This document shows, one piece after another, positions 35,899 through 45,397 of a DNA stretch of 64,000 nt. Below the pieces are notes generated by a model. That model saw nothing but the letters and a program-made list of their open reading frames with translations. It ran no database searches and was not told where the DNA came from. Location of the stretch: positions 173,232 through 237,231 of the forward strand of contig WELA01012509.1 in the NCBI GenBank assembly GCA_009602735.1, given 5' to 3'. Both the position numbers and the translations under genes were made by a program. This DNA comes from Mesotaenium endlicherianum. Taxonomy: Eukaryota; Streptophyta; Zygnematophyceae; Zygnematales; Mesotaeniaceae. Each line of letters begins with the position of its first letter. The stretch's first letter is position 1.

Positions 35899-35910
35899 GC
35901 TCCTTTACCA
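35899..35910 (-). promoter_or_regulatory. Primer-binding site, B2 (decayed)
   Basis: The minus strand reads TGGTAAAGGAGC one base inside the 5' LTR, a diverged form of the initiator-Met tRNA site. Confidence 0.6.
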
Positions 35911-35911
35911 C

Positions 35912-36366
35912 TGAAATGAATCGTCTTACCAAATAGGCGATTAACAATTAATAAAGATCTTTATATCAGCAAGTAATCTTTATGGTATCTTCCGTTGACT
36001 GGTTATACAGCAAAGGACCACACTAGTAGTGAACAATACTCGTAAGTCAAATACGAGTAAACCACCATCATCCCGAATTGCCATCCATCATAGGGATGTC
36101 ATCTGGCCATTCATCTAGCATATCACACTTATATGTATATCGAGGCAGTTCGTTGCTACCGAGTACGGAAGTCAGCTGGCTGTCAAAGAATGTGTCAGCA
36201 AGCTGACTTAAGCTGACTTCAGCCTGCTGCTTCCGGCTGAGTCATTAAACTGATATTATATATGAAGTCCAGCGGACTGATTATTAACTAGAGTTGAGCA
36301 GGCTGAATTTAATTAGCTATAATATTTAAATGAATACTATATCTACCAATATACTGATTCATTACA
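35912..36366 (-). repeat. B2 5' LTR, shortened
   Basis: A 455-bp family B LTR with both termini present but shorter than the 718-bp partner. The flanking ATGGG (36367-36371) matches the left duplication. Confidence 0.88.
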
Positions 36367-36371
36367 ATGGG

Positions 36372-37290
36372 CTACCCTCTAATATAATCTCAGACAATGA
36401 CTCCAAATTACCTCTAAATTATGGAGAGCTTTAATGGAGTTAATGGGAGTCAAACAGCTGCTCAGCACAGCAAACCACCTTTAGACTGATGGGCAGATCG
36501 AACAAACTAACCAAGTTTTGCAAGAGGTGCTGAGAGCATATATTAAACAAAAACAAGATAATTGGGATGACCTGTTGCCTCAAATTCAGTTGGCGGTCAA
36601 CAGTGCTGTGCATGCTTCAACGGGAAAGATTCCTTTTGAACTTAGTCTGGGTAGAGTCTCTTAGTCTCCTTTAGATTTGCCAGGGGAGTCTTTAACTCAC
36701 CCTGAGGGCATTGACAATTCGGTGTCTCTCCAGTTAACTCAGAAGTTTGGTGACACCCTGTCAGAAGTCCAACACAATTTGCACAAAGCCTTGGAACCTC
36801 AACGAAAATACGCTAATCAACACCGTCGAAAACTGACAATTTCTAAGGATAATTTGGTCAAATTGCATTCTCAACACGTGTACCTGCCTGGTGTCATCAA
36901 GAAATAGCTTGGTCCAGTCTTGGTAGGTCCATATTTGGTGGTGCGCCGGGTTGGTCAAAATGCTTACAAACAGAACATGTCAATGGAATATAAGGGTTAC
37001 CCAGTCTTTAATGTCTCCTTCTTGGAACCATACATCAAAGGTGACAGTCTGTGCACAGGTCGGTTACCTGTCCAACCGGGTGCGGTTCCTGCTGCCATGG
37101 ATGGTGACCCTGAGGAATATGAGGTCGAGGAGATTTTAGACGCTTGCTCTGTCCGTCGATCATCTAAATATGTCATAAAATATCTGGTCAGATAGAAGGG
37201 TTACGATGCCTCTGGGGATACTTGGGAATTTAAGGACCATTTGACCAATGCCAAAGGGGCGTTGAAACGGTTCCACCTTTGGGCGACTAG
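36372..37290 (+). pseudogene. B3 pol, end (integrase to chromodomain)
   Basis: Plus-strand continuation of B3 after the B2 insertion: integrase core remains, the [12 protein letters not shown]-like region, and a chromodomain (YEVEEILDACSVRRSSKYVI). It is broken, with several breaks. Confidence 0.82.
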
Positions 37291-37352
37291 GCACCTTCCT
37301 AACTGTCATCTCACTTAACATGGGACGATGACAAGAGGTCTTGTCTCCATTT

Positions 37353-37367
37353 AAGTTGGAGGGAAAA
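37353..37367 (+). promoter_or_regulatory. Internal polypurine motif between pol and ORF3, B3
   Basis: AAGTTGGAGGGAAAA lies after the chromodomain, as in B1, B2 and B7. Confidence 0.6.
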
Positions 37368-37389
37368 TGTGCCAGTAAATGACAATTAA

Positions 37390-37960
37390 GTGTCCTCATA
37401 GTGACAGATGTGTGCGTGGCTGTGGCCGTCCATGGGCGTGCGTCTGCGTCCCTCCACATCGCAGTATGCAACGCAAGAAGAAGCGGCGCGACGAGGGTGG
37501 CACTGCGTGGAAGGAAGTGGCCCCCCTCGGCTCCGAAGCGAATGGTCGTCAGGTACGTCGCGCCGGAGGTGATGAAGGGCGGCGTGGATGCACCGGAGAC
37601 AAAGACCCCAGGCAAGAAGTCTCGAGAGGAAGGGCGCATCGCGAGAAGCCCCAAGCAGGGGCCAGCAGGGCGCCTCAACAGGGGGGTGGAGCACCTGCTG
37701 TAATTACAGCAGCAACAGCAGCAACACCTGCACGAGGAGCAGATGAAAGGTCTTCCACGCTTTTTTCGCTCCCACTTGCTGCGGCACTAGCAGCAGCAAC
37801 AGGAGCATCAACAGCAGCGTAAGGAGGAGCAGCTTCATTCTCTTGCCGGCCATGAGCAGCACGAGCACCAGCACCCACACCAGCAGGGCCAAGAGCACGA
37901 GCGCCAGCTCGGCGCAGGCTTGGGCCCTTCTTACTCGTACCGGTCCCCCCACGTGAACCC
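37390..37960. other. GC-rich segment of unknown origin inside B3
   Basis: About 570 bp with visibly higher GC content than the flanking element, containing CAG/GCA-rich low complexity (37700-37860). It replaces the N-terminal part of ORF3, which resumes at about 37965. Short open frames exist on both strands, but I recognise no protein. It may be a captured host sequence or another unrecognised element. Edges are approximate. Confidence 0.55.
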
Positions 37961-37964
37961 CACC

Positions 37965-38940
37965 GGTTTCCTTGCAAGCTAAAAAAGGCTGAGCATGGGC
38001 CACAGTACTACCAGCAGCCCACAGACTGGAGGTAGATGACCGTCACTAAGAGAAAGCAGGAGTGTGACCGGGCCCACCCAGATTACTTCCACTATGGGCT
38101 GGACGGCTACCTCATCCTACCACCTCACATTGCCCCTTGGGACCCCAGGCTTGATGGATGCCTGAGCAATATGAATGCTGAGACCAAGGAGCACAGGAGG
38201 AGGGGAAGAGACTATTTCTCTAAGGAGAAGCATGCGTTTGTCAAATGGGCGAAGAATGCAGGCCGGATAGATATTAGCAGGCTGAAGGCCAAGCAACCTC
38301 CAGTTTGCCCTAAGAAAGGGCGGTCAGTAGATTTTCCCATGTCTACCAGGGAGCAAGATGATTTAGTGGACGAGATCCCTACTCTCTCGGAGGAGGAAGA
38401 TGAGGAGGATGAGGAAGAAGTACTGGGCTAAGGAGAAGCATCAGGAGCTGGTACTCAGGAGACCCAAGGGCAGACAGAAGCAGGGACTCCTAGGGCGCCA
38501 AGATCAGGTGTATGGAATGTTATCCCTGCTGTGGAGGCAACAGGATCCCGCACTTGTTCTCCTAGCCCACCTGCCCAAGCAGGGGAAGAAGCTGATCTGA
38601 CTGTTCTTGGCAACAAAGAATGGTAGAAATCTCCAGAGGACAGGGGTCCCTGAAGAGGGACACGCGGAGTAGCCAAAGGTATGCTGGCCACCCCCTTCAG
38701 TCAGGGACATGTGCCTCTTGCCAATGTATTTCAACATCCTACCGGAATGCCTGTTTATGTGGGCATCAACACCCGGGTGGTTGAAGAGCAGGCTACAATC
38801 CTTCGTTCTCCTCAAGGCCCAACTTAAGATCAAACAGGGTTCTTTAGAAGGCCAGCTGACAGACCTAGAGGGCTGCCCAAATCTAGGTCAAGATCTCAGT
38901 CTCCTTATCCTGGAGCCCCAGGAACAACCCCCTAAACATC
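37965..38940 (+). pseudogene. B3 ORF3 remnant, type 1
   Basis: The plus strand resumes type 1 ORF3 near FPCKL-KAEHGPQYYQQPTD. Landmarks are LPPHIAPWDPRLDGCLSNMN, AFVKWAKNAGRIDISRLKAK, the acidic SEEEDEEDEEE and the C-terminal GHVPLANVFQHPTGMPVYV-like block. It is broken, with several breaks. Confidence 0.78.
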
Positions 38941-39129
38941 AAAACCATCCTCCAGTCAAGCCTTGCTGGAGGTCTCTCTGTTTGCACCCCACAACGAAAG
39001 TGGACTGAGGGTGGAGGTGACAGTTCACTATCACTAGTGATCCCCACAGCTAGGCAACAGTGATGAAGCAAGAGGCAGGCGGTGAGGGGTTAGTCCTGTT
39101 AATTTCCTGACCAGATAATTACAGTTTAA

Positions 39130-39148
39130 TGTTGTCAAGGCGACGACA
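39130..39148. repeat. Decayed TGTTGTCG hairpin, B3
   Basis: TGTTGTCA, AGG and CGACGACA occupy the position of the conserved hairpin. The stem is imperfect in this older copy. Confidence 0.6.
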
Positions 39149-39165
39149 ATTTAAGTTGGAGGTAT

Positions 39166-39887
39166 TGTAATGAATCAGTAGATTGGTAGATATAATATTA
39201 TTTTATATATAATAGTTAATTAAGTTCAACTCGCTAAACTGTAGTCAACATTCATTCTGCTGGACTTTATATAACTATCAGTTTAATGACTCAGCCGAGA
39301 GCAACAGGCTGAAGTCAACTTAGGTCAGCTTACTGATACATTCTTTGACATCCAGCTGACTTTCGTACTCGGTAGCAACGAATTGCCTAGATATACATCT
39401 AAGTGTGATATGCTAGATGAATGGCCAGATGACATCCTTGGGATGGATCGCGATTCGGGATGATGGGAGATGGCGGTGGATTTGGTTAATTGAGGTCCTA
39501 CCAACGTGGTTAACTTCCGGGGAGGCGGTGCCATCGAACTTGCCATTGAACAGTAAACTCATTCCATATACATATGCTAGACATTGGTCTCGAGTTCGGC
39601 ATTCGCAAACGAGGCCAACTCTCTTGTATTGCTTACTGAGACATATGTAAATTCAAGGCGAGAAGCCATTGATACGCATTGTCTTCTAATCTTGCTTATG
39701 TATAAGTTTACAAATTGCATTATTGGTGCTCGTTTACTTACATTTGACTTGCGAGTATTGTCCATCGCTAATACGCTTGTCTTTGCCTGTTTAATCAGTC
39801 AACAAAAAATACCACAAAGATTATTCGCTAATATAAAGATCTTGATTAATTGTTAATCGTCTATTGGTTAGTCGATTCATTTTACCA
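39166..39887 (+). repeat. Family B LTR, 3' end of B3
   Basis: A plus-oriented family B LTR of about 720 bp following the polypurine tract AAGTTGGAGGTAT. Its right flank is ORF3 of another family B copy (B5). No duplication matching the left flank of the B3 5' LTR was found. Confidence 0.82.
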
Positions 39888-40862
39888 CTGGTATCCCTGT
39901 ACTCAGAAGAGGACAGACCCTGCTTTCTTCAAGCAGCCTACGGATTGGTGCTGGAGGACCATAAACCTGGAGGACCACAAAATTAACAGAGTCGAAGAAA
40001 ATGACTTCGACCTTGTGCTGGATGGCACCAACAGTCTGCCTCCTCACATTGCACCTTGGGGCCCTAGACTGGATGGGCTTAGGGAATGCATGAGTGACAA
40101 GATGAAGGCAGAGAGGACGAGGGCCCGACACTCTTTCTCTAAGGACAAGCATGGCTATGTCAAATGGGCAGGCAAGCAAGGGGGGAAGGACTTGAGCACA
40201 GTCAGAGCTTAGCAGCCCCCACCCAAGACTAGAAGGGGGAGGTCAGTGGATGACTTCTTACCTAGGACTTCGCTGGACAGGATGGCAGAGGCAACCCCAG
40301 CAGTCTTTGAGGATCAGGAAGAGGAGGAGCCGAGCAGGACACGGAAGCCCAGTCAAAGCTCAGACTTGTGCACCCTCTCCTCGGTTGCAAAAAACTGGAT
40401 TGTCGGTAGCAGAAAGGATCTTAAAGCAGCTGGAGGAGAGCAGTCAGCAAGAGGAGCAGCCAGCTGGAGAAGCGGATCACTTGGCTGGACAATTTCAGCA
40501 GGAGGACCCCACCTCCATCCCAGGGGACGGATACTCAGGCGGATAGGGCCAGCGAGAGGGTTGCTAGGGAGGCAGCTAAGGACATGCCAGCATCACCCTC
40601 ATTACATGGGCATGTTCCCTTGTCCCATGTTGTGCAGCACCCATCTGGCAACCACATCCTGGTACCTGTCAGTTTAAGGATTGCTCAAGAACGAGCACTT
40701 GCTATTAACTTGCAATCTGTGCAAGAGGAGGCTGCTCAGCTGTTGCGTTCCCCTTTAGGTGCACCTTGGATTGAGCCTAAAGGGTTTAGAAGGCCAACAG
40801 ATAAAAAAACCAGGTCTAGGTCTAGGTCTACTTCACCAGAGGATATAGCCCCAGGAACATAG
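39888..40862 (+). pseudogene. B5 ORF3 remnant, type 2b
   Basis: Landmarks are FFKQPTDWCW, LPPHIAPWGPRLDGLRECMS, HSFSKDKHGYVKWAGKQGGK, MPASPSLHGHVPLSHVVQHP and an Arg/Ser tail (TRSRSRSTSPEDIAPGT). It is nearer to the B7 version than to B1 and B2, yet distinct from it. It is broken, with a few breaks. Confidence 0.78.
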
Positions 40863-40959
40863 ATTGCATGCAAGAGTCAGGACTCAGTAGGATCACGATT
40901 GCATGCTTTAGGCCAGATAGCTGTATATAATGCTTGCTGTATTAGGAGGGGTATTTTAG

Positions 40960-40978
40960 TGTTGTCGAGACGACAACA
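40960..40978. repeat. Conserved TGTTGTCG hairpin, B5
   Basis: A perfect 8-bp stem TGTTGTCG/CGACAACA with loop AGA, followed by AAGTTAAGTTGGAGGGAT and the LTR. It is intact although the rest of the copy has decayed. Confidence 0.78.
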
Positions 40979-40995
40979 AGTTAAGTTGGAGGGAT

Positions 40996-42065
40996 TGTAA
41001 TAAATCAATATATTGCTAAATATAATATTCCTTCGAATATTATAGTTGATTAAGTTAAACGTGCTGAACTTTAGTAATATTAAGTCTGCTGGACTTTTTA
41101 GTTATATTCAGTGTTATGACTTTGCCGTAAGCAACATGCTGGAGTTAACTTAGGTAGAGTTGCTGACACACTCTTTGACAGTCAGCTAACTGCCGTATTC
41201 GGTATCAGTGAATTGCCTAGATATGCATCTAAGTGTGATATGCTAGGTGAATGGCCAGAGGACACCCTTGGGTGGATGGCGATTTGGGATGATGGGAGAT
41301 GGCTGTGGATCCTAGCTATGGGATTTGCGCGTAATGGTCCGTGAGTGACGTAAAACACCATGTATTTTGCCGTAATTTCAAATTCCACAAAATACGCGTC
41401 CCGACGAGGTAAAAATGAATCCTTGGCGGTTTGAAAATGTAACAATGAATTTCTTACTTTCACCACCCTCATATCATAGCAGATTGAGTCCTCTTCCATT
41501 CGCGACCAATCGCTCTCGAAGTTTCCAAGCAATTTGAAAGTTATAAGCCTTGCCAATTTTTCCGAGAATCTTGGAAAAACGTAATACACACGTAATTTCA
41601 TTTTTGACACGTAATTTTGCAAAACGTATCCGTTTTACGTATTCTCCAAATACGTATCCCATAACTAGGTTGTGGATTTGGTTAGCCGAGGTCCTACCGA
41701 CGTGGTTAACTCCTGGGTAGGCGGTGCCATCGCACTTGCTGTTGAACAGTAAACTCATTACATGTACATAGGTTAGGCCATGCTCTCGAGTTCGGCATTC
41801 GGAAACGAGGCCAACTCTCAGGTACCGCTTACTGGAAGACATCTGAGTTCAAGACGAGAAGCCATTGATATGCACTGTCTTCTAACCTCGCTTATGTATG
41901 AGTTTACTGATTGCATGATTGATGCTCGTTTACTTGCATTTGACGTGTGAGTATTGTGATACTAGTCGTGGAATCCTTTATGTTTAATAAGTAACCAAGA
42001 AATGCCATAAAGATTACTTGTTAAATTTAATTGTAAATCGCCTATTAGTAAGTTGATCCATTTCA
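40996..42065 (+). repeat. B5 3' LTR carrying a DNA transposon
   Basis: A family B LTR of about 703 bp once the 359-bp insert and its 8-bp duplication (41311-41677) are set aside. It starts TGTAATAAATC and ends CATTTCA. Confidence 0.85.
41303..41677. mobile_element. Short DNA transposon (MITE-like), copy 2
   Basis: The element itself is 41311-41669 (359 bp). The left end reads CCTAGCTATGGGAT and the complement of the right end reads CCTAGTTATGGGAT. It is flanked by CTGTGGAT (41303-41310) and TTGTGGAT (41670-41677), an 8-bp duplication with one difference. The interior is rich in ACGTAA and CGTATT motifs, as in copy 1 at 20753. There is no coding capacity; hAT-like by duplication length (inference). 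Confidence 0.78.
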
Positions 42066-42069
42066 GTGA

Positions 42070-42572
42070 TGTAATAAGATGAGTTAGAGAATATAAGTTT
42101 TTTTTTATTGTAATGCTTTTGAATATTTTTAGAGTAATTTTGTGTGGATTCCAATGTGAATAGATACTCTAGTGACTTGGTTCATGTCCTTTGAACCTTC
42201 TACAGCATTTTCGATGCTAGAGGAAGGACCTAGAAAAACTCCATGTGGCAAAAGTCAAATATGCCATTTTTAGGTCAAAAGGACATGTGTACATTATTCT
42301 AGAAAGAGGTGGCAAGTTTTGGGATGTGTTGAGTGCCAACACATTAATATGCACCTTTCTAGAAATTACTCATGTAACAAGTATATAAACAAGAGCTAGA
42401 ACATAGAAAGGCATTCTAGAATCACTCTTGTACTTGCCAAATTCCAGAAATATATTAACTTCCAAGAAGCCATCTCTCTTTCAAGAAGCTACCACTTGTG
42501 TTCAAAGATCATTGTCTTGAACAGATGAAATATTCTATTTTACTAAGTACTTTATCTATCTGTTTCACTATA
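42070..42572 (+). repeat. Family A solo LTR
   Basis: A 503-bp LTR almost adjacent to the end of the B5 LTR. The terminus has decayed to ACTATA. It contains a decayed hairpin (42323-42345) and a TATA box (42382-42389) facing the LUX-like gene 2.6 kb downstream. No clear flanking duplication was found. Confidence 0.85.
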
Positions 42573-45184
42573 CTGTGTGATTTAGGTGGTGCTTTATTGG
42601 ACCATATATAATCTTTTCCTTGGGATATCTAGTGTTTACCACGCTCATCAATTTCTAAATGCATGCTACCGTTCTCAGATTCTCATTGAGTACTTTCCTC
42701 TAACAAATGAATTTGCGTAAGTGAAAGTGAGAGAATTGTGAAAACTTAGGTCATAAGTAGCAACTCAATATTTTATGTGTCCTTTGCACTAGTTTGTCCT
42801 AGTTTCTTCCCTAGAGTCTCCTAGCAAATCAAGTATGCTAGTTTCATCCTACCAAAGATACCATCTTTATTCAAAAACTCATAATTTGTAACTTATTGTA
42901 TAAAAAGTAAATGGCAAGAACAAATGTAAAAGCGTGGCTCTTTGTCGCCTTGATAACTTTTTCTCCTTCGCACCATTCTTTCTTTGTCCTCTTGCTCCTT
43001 CTTGACATTGAAATGAAATAATAATATGTTGTGCTCGTGCCTTACTCACGCTCATACATGCAAAAAGCTCAATTAAGTCTTGGATAGAGCTTCAGCTTCA
43101 AGGGGATGGTCGAGAGCGCAGTTTGCTAAGACCTGAGAGTGGTCGAGGGCAATTGAGAGTTCGTCGAACAAGGTTGAATGCAAGGATTGGGCGTGGGGTG
43201 TCGGGGCCCGCCGGGGCGTCCCGAAGCCACTTGACATCCAAAATTGAAAGAAAGTGAAAAATGTCAGACGTAGTCGAGGGTGGTCGAGGGTATACATCAT
43301 ACATGGTCCAACGCAAGTTATAGAAAAATTGGTCACAGCTGGTGTTAAGGACGGAGAAGGACGGAGGAAGGAACTAATAACGTCGAGAGAGAATGCGAAG
43401 CGCCTGTCGGATAGTAGATTTGTTGATATTATCTAAGATGTCTATACACAGATATGGGACAACCTTAAATAGTCATTCCCGTGGCCCCTTTGGGCGTGCT
43501 TGCTTAGGACTCCTACTTCTCTATTTGTGTGGCGGCTATTACTCTCTGTAGTTGTTACGCACGCCTAAGATCTTACGGTGTAATGTACATCTAGTTCCTA
43601 GGATCGTGGAATTGCTAGATGCAATCTATTTGATCGTGATGTGGTAAGTATATCTCTAAAAGTGGCACGTATACATGTAACAGTGGTATGTATCTAACAA
43701 TGGGGGGTGGAGGGCAGGCCCCTCGTTTCGACAAAATTTGTGGAGATCGAAGACATCCTCTGCCCGGCAGGAAGAGTTCAGAGAGCATCCAAAACCTTGT
43801 TGTCTAATATTATTAAATCTCATGGTAACACCCTGTCATAAACGGAGAGGAAGTAGAATCCGAGGATTTTAAGCAACATTCGTTCACGATTGTAAGGATT
43901 TGAAGACATCTTTTTGGTTTGTGTCGGGTGTTTTGGCAGTTAAATTAGCAAATAACAATAAAAAGAAGTCTCGATCGAGGGGTCTGGTGGGTGTCGAGAT
44001 CCCGTAGAGACGGAAGCTGAAAAATCTCGGACACGCATCGGACGTCGTGACGCGGTCACCATCGCATTATTTATTTGTGTGCACTTTTTTAAGCACCATA
44101 TCTATCAACTGCTGGTGGATGGAGGGAATGACCATGTTCGGCCAAGCCATGTGCCAAACCATGCATGCAGGCCAATTAAGTGAGATTGTGAATTTATGGA
44201 GCAGTGGGGACTCGGGGAGACCTTTACAGCTTGGAATAAGGGAATCTTCCGGTCAATATGAGCGCCGCGGCATCACAACACTGCACCACGCTGCACTACA
44301 CCACCCAATGTACCTGAATGCACCCAAAGGTGCCAACCTAACGAGTCACGACGTGCTGAGTCCTGACCAGCATGACGGCCTGACCGAATCGCTGCTTTCT
44401 GCAAAGCAAATCTAAATCAGGAAGCATCAATAAAGTACCTCGTCCGACCACGATTTGCTGTGATTTGGACATCAGGACATATCGGATTGTACTAGATATG
44501 TGTCCTGTTTAAACTAAAAGCAACAATACTGGAACCGTCCAAAATCGTCAATTTCATCGACCTGGCATCTACAGAGCATTTATTTTATGATAAAGTTGCA
44601 AGAAACCTGTATATTATGTCACCCCCTACAGCCTGACACGACCCTGTTTTGACCTAACCCGCTAACGCAATGTTCAGACGCTTCCTCACAGTTACCCCAA
44701 GGGGCCTCCGCACCCCCAGGATACCACAAGAAAAGCGTATTACTAGTATATATGCAATATGAAGTTGGAGACGCGTTCAGACTTCCGCCAACGATTCCAG
44801 AAGGACCTACGCTCTAGGTTGCTCGAGCTGTGATCCTGGCCTTCTAGGTTCGACGAGAATCTTCTCAATATCTTCTTTTCCGTTTCAGACATCAACTCCA
44901 CCCGTGCAGACGCTTCTTTGCAGAAATTTTGTGCGCCCTTTTTCGAGCCAAAAAATTCGTCAATTGAGGCTGCTCTCAATCACGTGCATGGACGCCATTC
45001 TTGCTTAGTAACATTCTTCGAAGCTCAATGTTCTACCATGTTCTGCCTGCTCCTCCCGCTTCTGCAAAGCTAGTGTCACGTATGCGTGTCACCGAGTGTT
45101 GGACTACTGTTACTCTCCCAGCTTGAACTTTGTTTCTCAGCATCTCTAATTGTTTAGGTTTGTCATCAATCTGAAGGACAAGGT
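42573..45184. other. Upstream region of the LUX-like gene, no recognised gene
   Basis: 2.6 kb with no recognised coding sequence, RNA gene or transposon. The 3' part should hold the promoter and 5' untranslated region of the gene starting at 45185. Small open frames at 44047-44415 (plus) and 44743-44979 (minus) have no recognised similarity. Confidence 0.5.
44743..44979 (-). CDS. Hypothetical small ORF, possibly divergent from LUX
   Basis: A 78-residue open frame, MRAASIDEFFGSKKGAQNFC at the start, charged and without membrane segments. It lies about 200 bp upstream of the LUX start on the opposite strand, where a divergent gene could begin. I do not recognise it and chance is quite possible. 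Confidence 0.15.
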   Translation of the reverse strand: MRAASIDEFFGSKKGAQNFCKEASARVELMSETEKKILRRFSSNLEGQDHSSSNLERRSFWNRWRKSERVSNFILHIY

Positions 45185-45397
45185 ATGACGGAACGGATGC
45201 TGCCTCCAGGAGGCAGCAGGATGCGGGAGGATACTAGGGACCGCTATCTACATTGGGACCAAGGCCTTCCCCGTATCGAAGAGTTGACCCCATTGAACCA
45301 GACGTTAATAACTCCTGTATTGGCCTGTGCATTTAGCATAAAAGAAGGCGGGATGTTACCTGAGCGTACAGAAGCTGATGTGGAGAGGTCCGCACAG
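45185..45397 (+). CDS. LUX: LUX exon 1
   Basis: Residues 1-71, including the LUX N-terminal motif [19 protein letters not shown] and LACAFSI. It ends CACAG before GTACGC, phase 0. Confidence 0.85.

Larger units (their letters stand above)
27372..36366 (-). mobile_element. B2: family B Ty3/gypsy element with ORF3
   Basis: A full-length-layout copy on the minus strand, bounded by LTRs at 27372-28089 and 35912-36366 and by ATGGG duplications. It holds gag, pol, chromodomain, internal polypurine motif, ORF3, hairpin and terminal polypurine tract. A family A solo LTR (30854-31356) sits in its integrase region. It is broken, with several breaks, and one LTR is shorter than the other. Confidence 0.9.
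39888..42065 (+). mobile_element. B5: 3' remnant of a family B element
   Basis: ORF3 (C-terminal two thirds), hairpin, polypurine tract and 3' LTR (40996-42065) of an old plus-strand copy. Its 5' part is missing or displaced where the B3 LTR begins. A DNA transposon lies in its LTR. It is broken, with a few breaks. Confidence 0.8.

Noticed and set aside
37379-38003. Several 100-147 residue open frames on both strands in the GC-rich segment
   Set aside because: Open on both strands at once because of GC-rich low complexity; none shows a recognisable domain.
43098-43336. Open frames near 43.1-43.3 kb as a possible gene
   Set aside because: Short, without recognised similarity, and overlapping in more than one frame, as expected by chance in GC-rich DNA.
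44385-44390. CGAATC (complement of the LUX-binding GATWCG-type site) upstream of LUX, hinting at autoregulation
   Set aside because: A single 6-base match in more than 2 kb is expected by chance, and similar matches occur in the LTRs.
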